Shown here: piece after piece, positions 1 to 10,282 of the stretch
How positions within the stretch are numbered: the first letter of the stretch is position 1
Layout of the letters: the number at the start of each line of letters is the position of its first letter
Origin: Onchidella celtica
Taxonomy: Eukaryota; Mollusca; Gastropoda; Systellommatophora; Onchidiidae
DNA length: 64,000 nucleotides
Direction of reading: 5' to 3'
NCBI GenBank assembly: GCA_963931925.1
Contig: OZ007567.1
Location: forward strand, 84,084,677-84,148,676
Notes under the pieces: model-generated
Told to the model about the DNA's origin: nothing
Seen by the model: only the letters and a program-made list of their open reading frames with translations
The model's database searches: none
Program-made: the position numbers and the translations under genes

Positions 1-235
1 TTAGGATTTACCGATACTTGGCACCAGTTACTGGCTAAATCACAATCAGTATAGACTTCAAAATGTTTATACGGGTTTCAATTGATACAAGGAACATAAC
101 ATCACCATTAATAATGGCCGATACTCAGCCACGATAGTTTCTATTTACCTGCCTTTCAAGAGCGTCCAGTTCGGTACACTTTTCCCTGACTGGAACAGCG
201 TGCTTAGCGCAGAATAATGCGCATTGAAGACTGTG

Positions 236-374
<139 letters not shown>

Positions 375-1229
375 TAGTATTGGGTGGAAGCAGGTCTATC
401 CAGGACAACGCCATGAGCCTCAAGTGGTATTTGTTCAAGTGAAAGCAAGCCCTGGACTGCCTACGGTTGTACGATTTGCAAATAGTATGATTGTTCTCAT
501 TGAATGTATGTCTCCACGCCGTCATAATTATGATCTTCGTGCGATGAACTACCAGTTCTAGTCACATTAAATATACTCCGTTCAATGACAGAATGTGTTT
601 GTTATTGATGTGTTTTGTTTGACTGTAAAACCCTATTTGTTTTCATCTTTCCTGTCTGCATTAATTTATTATTGATGAGAGTTGTTTCATGGCACAATGG
701 TATTGCTTTCATCTTTCCTACATTCACTGCTAGTGTGTTTTGTTTGAATGTAAACTATCATCTTTTCTCATGTCTTTCATTTATCTGTTACCGTTACTGG
801 ATAATTGGTTTTTCTTGGAAAATGAGACAACTTTTATACCTCTAGAATTCTTTTCATGTTTTATAAAGATCTGCACAGTTCAACATCTTAGTGAAAACAC
901 ATCTATCTGACCTAACATAGACAAACAAGCTGCAGGCGCGGAGTGCGCGTTTCAAGGGTATCGGAAAGTGTTGCCATACACTATGCCAGCAGATCCATGG
1001 AAGAATTATTTTCTGACGCAGATCCGCAGAGCGTCTTGTCCTTCCTTAGGGCGGCTGAAATCTACAGTTAGTTCATTTAAATATTTTTAACATACTTACG
1101 CAATTCATTCTAGATCAATACAAAACATTTTTGAAAACTGTACTGTTAACAATATCCTATACGGGCCGTTTCGATGTTTAAATTGTAAAAATTTAAATGA
1201 TGAAGCTCTTAAAATCAAATTACAGTAAA
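375..1229. other. AT-rich non-coding DNA
   Basis: No exon, RNA gene or transposon end is recognised. Short open frames are rich in Phe, Tyr and Cys as expected of translated AT-rich DNA, with no matching splice sites. Confidence 0.5.
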
Positions 1230-1330
1230 GTAGCCAGAAAAAAACAACAACACGGAAGTTGCAAAGTGGCCATTATCGTGCCGACGGACCGCGAAACTCC
1301 AACTCAAATGCAACTGGAATGTAACACTAA
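1230..1330 (+). repeat. Interspersed repeat fragment, second copy near 57,270
   Basis: The stretch GCAAAGTGGCCATTATCGTG followed by a GC-rich CGCGAAACTCCAACTC recurs with a few changes at 57,270-57,345. Two copies 56 kb apart with flanks that do not match indicate a dispersed repeat. Family unknown. Confidence 0.5.
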
Positions 1331-1589
1331 AGAGAAATTCCTCAGTGTCGCGACAAAACAGTGTATTGTTTACCAAGAATCTTCCTGTCTCTAAATATTT
1401 AAAGAAAACCTAAGTAAACGCCTGCCAAAACGAAGGAGAGGAAAGGCAAGCCACTAGGGAGCCACAGACTAATAAATTAACCAGACTGGATGATCCCATT
1501 GTGTGACGTCACAAAACAGCGAAAGGTCATGAACCATCCGCCATATTAGGTTTAAGGTAGCGACCGACGCTTCAGCATAGCTACAATTT

Positions 1590-1665
1590 TGAGTGACACC
1601 ATTTTGACGCGCCTACTGAACGCGGAAGTTTGGTTCCGCACCAAGAAATTAATACATGTACAACC
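1590..1665 (-). repeat. Fragment of the ACTAGCCGACC repeat family
   Basis: The minus strand contains TTTCTTGGTGCGGAACCAAA and CGCGTCAAAATGGT, which match the 3' part of the copy at 42,650-42,905. Only about 75 bp is clear here. Confidence 0.55.
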
Positions 1666-1713
1666 AAACTTGACAAATGAAAAGAAGTTTCTACTGCAGA
1701 TAGAACTAGAATC

Positions 1714-1770
1714 GGAATTTCCCGAGCGGCGGCCATGTTGGTTATACAGTCGTCGCTCGGGAAATTCCGT
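1714..1770. repeat. 16-bp perfect inverted repeat (hairpin)
   Basis: CGGAATTTCCCGAGCG at 1714-1729 is the exact reverse complement of 1755-1770, with a 25-nt loop. It is GC-richer than its surroundings. It could be the fold-back end of a MITE; no target duplication was identified. Confidence 0.7.
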
Positions 1771-1923
1771 AAAAAACGACAGCCCGAAGCTCGTGTTTCC
1801 ACTCTGGTTAATTTATTAGTCTGTGTAGGGGGCCCCTTTGTCGCCTAAGAGAACCAGGAAGACAAGGGAAACATCAACAACCAAAACAGGAACAACAAAA
1901 ACAAAAAGGTACAAATGATAAGG

Positions 1924-2295
1924 TACCATAAAAACCACAGTAAAACTATGGGGTCGCAGCAGGGCTATAAGCAATGTCACAATTGGGCAAAAAGAAAAAG
2001 TTGTATACTTCGAGCTTCCTTGCATTTGAAAAATGGGCGTGCTTTTGTGCTGCTAACGAAGCAAGGACTCGCAGCTAAGTAACACATCCTGTTTCGCTTC
2101 GATTCTATACATTTCCTGTTGAAATCTTTTATTGTTCGATTGTTTTGTTGCTGTTTTTTTCACTTGAAAAGGGCGCTAGCCGAAAATTTTGTTTATTTTC
2201 TGTCTTCTCTTTAGTTTGCTTTGTATCCTTTGGGTTTTATTTCTCACTCAGGGTTTTGCTACATATAACTTTTTCTTTTTGCCCAATTTTGACAA
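1924..2295. mobile_element. Fold-back copy of the GGGCAAAAAGAAAAAGTTGT repeat family
   Basis: The left part (about 1928-2015) is the family 3' end in antisense: a GGGGTCGCAGCAGG motif, CTATAAGCAATGTC, then TTGGGCAAAAAGAAAAAGTT. The right part (about 2036-2295) is a longer sense copy that ends with the inverted version of the same motif. Other copies lie near 25,186, 26,106, 34,520, 36,425 and 46,659. There is no coding capacity; a SINE or MITE origin is possible. Confidence 0.65.
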
Positions 2296-2299
2296 ATGC

Positions 2300-3900
2300 T
2301 AAGGTAGTTAGCCTCTGAAAATATAGACCACAACAGACGCGAACGTCTGCTCAAATTACTGTCCCAGAGTAAACAATTGTATTGTTATCTCGTCATTTTT
2401 ACATTAACTACTCGAACTGTAAAGCGCATAGAGCATTTTAAATGGATATGCGCTATATAAATGCTATACATTATTATTATTTATTATAATTATATCTTCA
2501 CAAAAAAAATTGTCATACTACGTCATCATAAATTGGTTAGAAATTCACTCGGCACAAAAGATTTTTTCGAAAGTGAACTTCCTTTGTCTGCGGTGAAACT
2601 GTGCCATCTCTTGCAATTTCAAAGTCTGTTTCAAATACTAGACTTAGGACCTTTAATATGTGCAAATCGCAAGATTGAGTGTGTAGTTTCTGAAGTCCAA
2701 CTCGATTTGTGTTCACGGATGTCAACGAAACTGGGCAAACCCGAAACATAAACATGGTATGATCTTCAAAGTAACTGTCTGTCATAGACTGGACAAACTT
2801 TACAGCTCCCAGTCAAATATCGATAAGAAGGTAAGACGGTCTATTCGTTTCCAGTTTATGTCTTTAAAGTCTGAGGAACGATACTGGAAGCACTAATTTT
2901 GTGAATATTAATTCCTTTACTTTTTTAACTGACGCATTGAATTTTCCAAAATACCAGACCGATTTCTGTATCGGCCTCGGTTACTTCATGCCAAAGATCT
3001 TATAACTGTCAATTCATCACACCGGCAAGTTTTATTTCACTGTTGTATTCAGTAAGGCATTGCTGGCGAAATTCACGTCAAAAGTTAGAATATAGTAAAT
3101 CTTTGAATATTCTACAAATTGTACCTCCCCACCATGCCAAATATGTTATCAGTGGAGAACTTCTAACAATCGGTCATTTTTTATCATGCGACGTTACCAT
3201 TTATTTTTAAATATTTTTTTTTACATTTTGTTTAGTTTTGTTGTTGTTGCTTTTTCACAAATTTGTATTTTTCATGGCTATTGTTAGGGGAATGTAGTAC
3301 TTCACATAGTAAACTACAGTTGGGCAGTGAACGGAACTCAGTATTAAATTTTCAAAGTCTTATTCTCATTCTCACTATGTCGGACAGTCCGGGAGCAATT
3401 GCAAATGGGCAAAATTTGACGTTTCTCTTGGACATAAAATGATGGAGTTGCTTGAATAATCTGCAACATTTTGCTGTGAAGACGAGACCATTGGATGATG
3501 AACCTTGAACGTCTTCAAAGATTTGGCGTGTCAGCGTTTGACACCCTCCTGGTTCCAGCTCTAGCGCTTCTTCTCTTCTCATTTTATGCCAAAGACATTG
3601 ACGATTTCTTTAGAGGTAAGTAAGAAACCATAATACCAGGAACTACATCGAAATAACCAGTAAAATGGACAGAAGATTTAGTAGGACTAATCATTGCAGA
3701 AATGGCTTCTGTAATAGTCAAGGTAATTGAAGGAGTAACGTTCAATTTTACAGCTCTCACGGCCATGGTTCTGTACGGTTGGGCGTTGGTCATGGGCTGA
3801 GTTCAAGTAATTTTGCTGAAGTCGATATTGACACCAGTCTTGCTTTGGCATTAGGGGGTGGACTGAAAAAGTAGTTTGCATGTATACATGTACACATCTT
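2300..3900. other. AT-rich non-coding DNA
   Basis: No recognisable gene. An ATTATTATTTATTAT run occurs near 2,470. The open frames of up to 96 codons lack recognisable motifs and splice context. Confidence 0.45.
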
Positions 3901-3904
3901 ACTA

Positions 3905-4890
3905 TAATTGAGCTAGAGGGCGAACCTGTACGCAGCTAAAACTTCGCCACCACGCCAAGAAATATTATGAAACTTGGTGTAGTGCATCAATTTTTGACGA
4001 AGAGTTACGTGGACACATTCTTGAACAAAAAACAGTCTTTACTATTATTTTTATTTAAAATTTTTGAGCCACAAGAACAGAGACGCATTTTCGACGAGTA
4101 CGGGTGGAATCAAAAAGTGTGATCGAAACTTTCACTCGGTGCGTGTCACATGCGTGTAGCATTGTTAGACACAAAGTTATTTACATTCATAGTATGCATA
4201 AAACTTGAAATTTTCCAAAAAAAACGGTGGGTGTGACCGGGGAAGCATGAATAGGGGTATTATCATATTACTTTCATCGTCGGCACCGTACAATCACTTC
4301 AAAATGCTTTTTTTAAATAATTATTCTGTAGACGAGGTGCACGCTTCATATCACTTCATATCATATTACTTTCATCGTCGGCTCCGTAGCCAGCAACGCT
4401 TCTCTGCACATCTTTAACCAAATTAGCAGACCGGAACAGCGGGCACAAACATGCATTAAATTGTAAATAATTGTGTGGCGCACATGTCACGAGAATGTGT
4501 TTCAGAGGATAATTATCATGTCAAATATGCATCAGACGAAATATATCACGATTTGACGATGATGTCACTAAGACCTACCTTGCTGAGGAAAGATTACCAG
4601 GTATGATCATATTATTTTGTTCCTATGAGCACAAAATATTAATATTGTAAACAATTCATTGTGAATTATTTAAACAGTTTACAGAAGTCATCGCTGGAAC
4701 CAATAAATATTATTTAGTTCAAATCCTACTTGCATCTTCCAGCTGTTTGGGAAGGGGGCAACACATTCTTTAGTCTTTGCATCAAACCTAAGTGCCGTTA
4801 TGAATGCGATCTAGATCTAGATATAGGCCTACAGCTGGATGTGATACTAGGAAATTTTGCAAGATTTATCTTGCCGGGGTTGGCTAGTAC
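3905..4890 (-). mobile_element. Long antisense copy of the ACTAGCCGACC repeat family
   Basis: Read on the minus strand it starts ACTAGCCAACCCCGGCAAGA near 4,890. It ends in a block around 3,930-4,110 that matches 14,990-15,160 (AATGCGTCTCTGTT..., TTCGTCAAAAATTGATGCAC...). The middle part is not shared by the 14.7-kb copy, so it may be a longer subfamily or hold another insertion. No protein is encoded. Confidence 0.45.
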
Positions 4891-5048
4891 AGCTCATGTT
4901 TAATACGTACGTATAACATGGTGTGGCGCAGATTATCACGCTGCAAGAAATTCTAGAATAGTGTGCAATTCAACTTCAGAAAAACAAAAGCAAAATAGAA
5001 TTCGTTTCACACACACACAAAAAAAAATCGCCACCCTTTTATTAACAG

Positions 5049-5174
5049 CCCAAGAACAAGAGAATAGACGACTTTTAAGGCGACGCTCTGCCTACAATAT
5101 GAGGCTTCAGGAAGAGAGAAAGGAAGAAGCGCTTTGGGACCTGCATAGCACTTACGTCACTGACGAGTTCACAG
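5049..5174 (+). CDS. GT31 beta-1,3-galactosyltransferase-like, stem-region exon (first one found)
   Basis: The exon encodes about 42 residues (AQEQENRRLLRRRSAYNM... to ...STYVTDEFT), highly charged and helix-prone. This fits the luminal stem that follows the anchor in type II Golgi glycosyltransferases. It is preceded by a good acceptor (CCCTTTTATTAACAG) and ends in a phase-1 donor ACAG|GTACTG that joins in frame to the exon at 6115. It enters in phase 1, so at least one upstream exon with the start codon and transmembrane anchor is missing; none was convincing between 1 and 5,048. An alternative start inside the frame at 4961 would give no membrane anchor, so I prefer the spliced model. Less certain than the catalytic exons because stems are poorly conserved. 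Confidence 0.6.
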
Positions 5175-6114
5175 GTACTGTAAGCAAAGACAATAGGCGT
5201 ACAATCAGACAGGGTGGGGTGGGGTCTTCTTCTCACCTCTAAACAGAATACAATACTCGTGCTGATCGTCGGCGGGGCATCTGTCGCGTGAAATGAGTAT
5301 TTGGTGCGAGTATAACAATAAGTAATCAATAATCCGATTTTTGTTACAGGCTAATACAAAATGTGGCCACAGTTTTTCTTCAGTGATTCGAGGTATATTC
5401 ACAAAATAAGCTGCTACAATGACTGCCTCGAATGATATCGAACAAATGTGGTGTTTTCTCCCTACAGTTTTGCAAAATACGTCATTGTTTATCTCTTACA
5501 GAGTCGCCGCTAGATGGCATCCGTGAAACCCATGAACGCACAACGGCCCAGCTATTCTATTTGATTGTAATTAGCATTTCTGCTTTAAATGAGTTTGGTT
5601 GTGCAGCTGAGTGAAACATATGGTTTGGAGATGGGGTTAATACATTGCCTCTTCTCACAGTATTATATTGACCACCATTATTTCTCACACACGCCAGTAT
5701 CAATTTTTGCATAGTGATCATCAATAGTGTATTTATTACGGGAAGGAAAGGAGGCAAGCGGGAAAGGGGGGGGGGGGTGGGGGTGGTCGGTAGGAACTTG
5801 GATCAACCTTACTGTTTTGCCTTATAACTGAGCTCTGACAATGATTGAGCCAACCTTCGTATAATATCGTTCAGTCATATTACTATCTTAAATCAAAGAT
5901 TTGACTTTTAGCTACCATATGTAATTAGCTATCGTAGCTTTGTACAGTACGGTTATTGGTTATTCAGTTAAGTAAGTCTGTATTATAGATATATACACTA
6001 CTGTTTACCCAATTGCCAGCATTTTTCCAGTGTATGTGCTCTGTTACCAAGGGAAAGTAATCCTCAAATTACCACTAGGCATGAGTTTATACGCTTAACT
6101 CTCTTGTTCTGCAG
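5175..6114 (+). other. GT31 gene intron (940 bp)
   Basis: Bounded by GTACTG and TGCAG. It contains a G-rich run at about 5,766-5,790 and no recognised transposon. Translated open frames show no protein motif. Confidence 0.6.
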
Positions 6115-6290
6115 ATTTTCATATCAATGCCGAAGGATGCGAGGTACCCGCAGCTCTGAAAGCCAAGAATATCAGCTACAAGTTTGATGCCCTGTTTCTG
6201 ATTAGCACTTCAGCGGCCAACTTGTACAACAGACGCATGCTTAGGCATCTGTACAGCATGTATGCTAACACAAAACCTTATCGAATTAAG
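6115..6290 (+). CDS. GT31 beta-1,3-galactosyltransferase-like, N-terminal catalytic exon
   Basis: The exon encodes ...FHINAEGCEVPAALKAKN, then a beta-strand YKFDALFLISTSAAN, then LYNRRMLRHLYSMYAN. The LFLI strand and the RRxxLR helix are the usual start of the GT31 catalytic domain. The position normally occupied by RxTWG reads RHLYS here, so the substitution is either lineage-specific or marks a divergent subfamily. The acceptor is CTCTTGTTCTGCAG and the donor AAG|GTAGGT (phase 0). Continues directly into the exon at 7454. Confidence 0.85.
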
Positions 6291-7453
6291 GTAGGTCTAC
6301 AAAGTACCCTCATAGAGATTGTAAATATTCAGATATTTATACAATATTTGCCGTCTGAATACATTGTAAAGATATAATTATTGAACACAATTACATATAT
6401 GTAAGGCAGCCTAGGAAAACTAGTCATGATGCAAAAAGTTCACAATTGAAGTTATTTGCACCACCATATAGCAGAGGTTTTGCAGGGCATTTTGCTTTTC
6501 TCTCACTAGAACCAAAGTTAAATGTACAAAACACACGGATGTTAGAAAAGGAGAAAATTACGTGTAAATTTAACACTCTTATTTTCATACACTTCGAGGT
6601 GTTTTTCTCACCAGGATAGCAAAATAAAGTCATCATTTGAGTTTATAACCATCACAAAATTGAAATATTGAGTGGAGGTCAATATTTCTTGCATAAAGTC
6701 AAGTCAAAACAGATGTTTTGCTAGATCTAGATCTATCTCTATGTCCGCCACCATGTTGATAGCAACCACAGTTTTTCGCAGATATTAATTAAAATAAATT
6801 CTTCTGCACTTAGAATATATCAGAAGAAAGTTTTCTTGCACAAAGCATAGGTCAGCCAGAACATTTAAATGTAGAATTACAATTAAAATCACTTGAGCGG
6901 GCATGTGACGTCATGTTCGTGCAACCTAAATGGTGTGACAGGGTGGGAAATATTAATGCGCATCCAAAAAAGGACAAAGCTGTTGACTATGATAATGTAA
7001 AATTACGTCATGTCAACAAATTTGGTCCACTACATTTAATTAAAATGCAAAATTAAAGTATTTGGAAGTTTTATTTCTTCATGCTAAAACTTACACACAA
7101 GATGTGGAATGAGGTTCTGACCCTGGCTAAATTATGTAGACTTCCGGCCACCCAGATGATATTTGGAAGCAGATTACTCAATACTAAGATTTTCACAACC
7201 CTACAGGTTTTCTCAGCCTGTCTTACATATTGAGCGTCAAAAAGGACGGACAAAGTTTTTATTTTATTTTATTTTAGCGACACTGTGTAATTTGTTGATT
7301 TATGAAGAGTACAAATGCAATTAAGTTGATTTTAAATAACGCATGTATTTTACTCGCAGGATCTTTCGGTATTTTGAGAGTATAATTTGACGGTCGCTCG
7401 ATATAACGCTCAGTCTTTGAATGTCATTGCCCTCTGTTTCTATGATCCCTCAG
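6291..7453 (+). other. GT31 gene intron (1,163 bp)
   Basis: Bounded by GTAGGT and CTCAG. AT-rich, with an AGATCTAGATCTA motif near 6,724 that also occurs inside other repeats of this window. No gene or complete element seen. Confidence 0.6.
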
Positions 7454-7540
7454 CCCATATTTCTGGTGGGTCTGTCCACGGACATTGTGATCCAGGCCAA
7501 CATTGAGAGAGAGGACTATCAGTACAGGGACATGCTGCAG
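7454..7540 (+). CDS. GT31 beta-1,3-galactosyltransferase-like, short exon with FLVG strand
   Basis: A 29-codon exon, PIFLVGLSTDIVIQANIERE then DYQYRDMLQ. It matches the family pattern of a hydrophobic FLLG strand, an acidic helix with E at its centre and a Y-x-D-(I/M)-(I/L)-Q ending. The acceptor is TGATCCCTCAG and the donor CAG|GTACTT, both phase 0. Reading frame and length agree with the neighbouring exons. Confidence 0.88.
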
Positions 7541-8635
7541 GTACTTGGCCGGACATTTTATATGTAACAAATCAGAAATATTACAATAAAACATGTCACG
7601 CTGATTCATAATAGAGTCTATTTTGTATAAAAGATGAAAGAAGAATCAGTATCTGATTCTAATGTAACTAAATTTTCTAAGACAACAGACAGTGGTGGAT
7701 TTGTGAATGATTTACCCGACACGAAACTGCATTGCTGGCAACTGTGGGCATATGCAAACAGATAAAATGACAGACATCAAGATTCACATGATATCGTGCA
7801 AGTGGAAGTCTGGCTGATTGGGTGACTGATCACTTAACGAACTGACCATTTCCGTTTGCATTGCCGAATAATTTAGATTTCATAGATCAATGAAAATGGA
7901 AAAACACATGAATTTCATAATGTGGAGTGTTGTAATTTGTATGTAAACAATCTTACGAGCAAATAGGCTTTTCGAATCCTTTAATTAATTTTGCTTTCCG
8001 AACATAGGCGACCACCGTCTCCTCAATGCCTATGTTTATTCATTCCGACTATTTTTCGTCAAACGGGCTTGGAACATAAACGATGAAAATAATCTGAGAC
8101 GAACACCTAGTGGTATGAGCCTAATTATTATAAAAGGATGGGTGTGGAACTGTGTATCGGTGATGTGGCCGCATTTTTGTAACCAGTAGCTCTATTTCAT
8201 ACGCTTGTTCACACAATGGGATATCTACAAAAGGGTACTAACTACTATTTCTGTTGATTCTGAGATATTCCGAATTAATGATCTATCAGGACGAACCGAG
8301 TCGAACCGGTTTCAACGTAAATATCTGGTTAGGTGGTAAGGTCTCCCTCTAACATCAACTCAAACCCGTGTGGGGCCCCGAAAGGAATTTGTTCAGAGGG
8401 CACCGACAGTCTAGGTTTGTTACTATGACCTATCGTCGGCACAGATACGAGAATGGTCCAGAATGCAGAAGTTAGATGAGAATAGACGAGGAAAAATTGA
8501 GATCTGGGATTGTTTTCATTTTAGTTCGATCGATTGATTCATTTGTTTGTTACTGTGACGTTTTCTTACTATTGATTTATGGAATTAGGCGAGTGAATGT
8601 TTGTCCCCTTATTGGGGTTATGTCTCTTCTCAAAG
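7541..8635 (+). other. GT31 gene intron (1,095 bp)
   Basis: Bounded by GTACTT and CAAAG. The only notable content is a possible tRNA-derived SINE at about 8,320-8,475, listed separately. Confidence 0.6.
8320..8475 (+). mobile_element. Possible tRNA-derived SINE head
   Basis: TGGTTAGGTGGTAAGG resembles an RNA polymerase III A box. About 30 nt later CAACTCAAACCCG resembles a B box, followed by a GC-rich tail. The first 75 nt do not fold into a clean cloverleaf by eye, so this is a decayed SINE or chance. Confidence 0.3.
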
Positions 8636-8808
8636 GGAGGCTTCATTGATCACTACTTCAATCTGACCTACAAGACAATTATGGGATATCGTTGGGCCAC
8701 TGAAAACTGCAGGGATGTCAAACTGATTCTCAAAATGGATGATGACGTGTACTTGGATGTCTTCAAATTTTTTGACTACTTTCTACCCATTTTGCCCAAG
8801 AAGAAGCG
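8636..8808 (+). CDS. GT31 beta-1,3-galactosyltransferase-like, DxD metal-binding exon
   Basis: This is the most diagnostic exon. It encodes FIDHYFNLTYKTIMGYRW, corresponding to the conserved DxYxNLTxKT signature, then KLILKMDDDVYLD, whose DDD is the GT31 form of the DxD motif that holds the Mn2+-UDP-sugar. The NLT tripeptide is also a possible N-glycosylation site. It ends FLPILPKKKR with a phase-2 donor CG|GTAACT. The acceptor is TGTCTCTTCTCAAAG. The protein should transfer galactose or N-acetyl sugars from UDP donors in the Golgi lumen; the acceptor specificity cannot be read. Confidence 0.95.
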
Positions 8809-9671
8809 GTAACTCTTAGCAGTTTCACAAAATGGGCTTGTTGTTTGTTGTTTTTTTTGGTTAAAAAAAAAAAAAGAACTTGTATTAATATTTCTTCAGA
8901 CGAGTTTAGAGATCACCATACGGAGAATATAGTTTGTTGCTCTGGTTTTGATGCACTAACCAGTAAACAAGTGTCTTCTCCTAAGGTGATTAAACAATTC
9001 TTTATTAGTTCTTGCCAAGAGGACTGTTTTTTTTTAACTGACTAAAGCCTGAATATTTCAGTGGTCCTGACTTTTTTTCCCAGCAAAATAAATACGTTTG
9101 GCATTTAAAAATTAAATGACCAGGGACAAACAAACAAACAAAAAAATCCATTGCCCCAAAAGTTGTAACGTTTTGCTTTCAAGAAATATTTTTGTGAGAC
9201 TAAAAGACGAAAAAAACAAGAAGAAACGCGTCCTGTATCACTGTCAAGGTGGTAAGATTTCTGTGCGAGTTTTACCATTTTAGATCAGATGTGCTTGTTA
9301 GTTTCAGACCACAGGAGATATATAAAGGAAGAGAAATTAATAACAAGTGAAACAGCAATGGCTTGTTGCATACTAATGCGATATTTCAAGTTACTCTCTG
9401 GGTGTGTGGGCTGTAACAGTTATAAAGTGCTTTTGACGGCCCCACAACTGAATGTGTTTCAGAAGCAAAGATTACAGCCAGTCTCAAAAGTGCATTCAGA
9501 CTTTGCATATTTATTAATACCATGTCAATTCAGTTACATCCAAGATTTATAATTCAAATTAAGGAGTACGGATGTGTAATTATCTGAGTTATCGTGTGTG
9601 TTCAAATGGATGGCCGTTCTGGGCCGGACCCTGATGACAGTGCAGTTCAAAAGAGTTGAAACAACATTCAT

Positions 9672-9917
9672 TTATATAGATAGAATGCGCATATCCACCA
9701 TCTTGTCTGTCCGGACCCACTTAAGGCGTCGCGAACCAATCGGCGGCGAGTTCACTACAGTAAACAATGGCACGTGTGTATATGCACATGGGAGACATTC
9801 GGTCAAGTCTTTCACTTCCTTTCTCTTGTTTACACGGATGGTAGGGAATCGGACCAGTTTGGATACATCCTTTCCACCCCTGTCACAACAGTCAACTGCA
9901 ATGCAACCAGCAGGCAT
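9672..9917 (-). pseudogene. THAP zinc-finger domain fragment
   Basis: The minus-strand frame reads MPAGCIAVDCCDRGGKD and then VSKLVRFPTIRVNKRKE. The opening Cys-x4-Cys and the later FP pair correspond to the start of the THAP C2CH DNA-binding domain, found in several DNA transposases. The distal Cys-x2-His half, the conserved Trp and the AVPTIF box are not visible, so the fragment is truncated or its second exon has been deleted. It lies wholly inside the inverted-repeat element, so it is transposon-derived, not a host transcription factor. Confidence 0.5.
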
Positions 9918-10026
9918 TTTAACCACTGAGACACATCTCGAAGTTACACTCATCAGCTGATCCACCCGCCATCTTGTTTGGCGGAAGTACAAAACAAAAA
10001 CTCTATGACGTCATGCGCATTCTACC
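9679..10026 (-). mobile_element. Short inverted-repeat DNA transposon carrying a THAP-like coding fragment
   Basis: GATAGAATGCGCAT at the left end and ATGCGCATTCTACC at the right form terminal inverted repeats of about 14 bp with one mismatch, flanked on both sides by TATA. It is markedly GC- and CpG-richer than the intron around it. The minus strand encodes the THAP-like segment listed separately. This fits a non-autonomous deletion derivative of a THAP-transposase element (P-element or Kolobok type); the short flanking duplication does not decide which. Confidence 0.5.
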
Positions 10027-10111
10027 TATACATGTTGTTGTTTTTTTAACTCATTGGACATCCATAATCCAGTAGTTTGTGTGTTTTTCTCTGTCCCTCT
10101 TCGGAATTCAG

Positions 10112-10282
10112 TATGATATACGGATTTCTCAACCATCATCCTCGAGTGTTCCGTGAGGGCAAGTATCGTGTAGCCGTTGAGGAGTACAAGGAAAAGGAGT
10201 ACCCAAATTTCTGCAGCGGTTTCTTCGTGGTGCCGACACTGGATCTCATTGATGAAATCTATGAAGCTTCCAAAATTGTCAA
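10112..10282 (+). CDS. GT31 beta-1,3-galactosyltransferase-like, YPxxCSG exon
   Basis: Encodes MIYGFLNHHPRVFREGKY, EEYKEKEYPNFCSG and FFVVPTLDLIDEIYEASKIV. EYxxxxYPxFCSG followed by a hydrophobic strand is a hallmark of GT31 enzymes. The acceptor is TGTCCCTCTTCGGAATTCAG and the donor CAA|GTAAGA. It enters with one base completing the Arg codon from the previous exon and leaves in phase 2. Confidence 0.93.

Larger units (their letters stand above)
8809..10111 (+). other. GT31 gene intron (1,303 bp)
   Basis: Bounded by GTAACT and TTCAG. Most of its right half is the THAP-coding short transposon at 9,679-10,026; the left half is AT-rich with poly-A and poly-T runs. Confidence 0.6.

Noticed and set aside
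615..845. Hydrophobic 76-codon frame as the missing GT31 membrane-anchor exon
   Set aside because: Hydrophobicity is spread over the whole frame and reflects T-rich DNA; there is no phase-1 donor at a suitable place.
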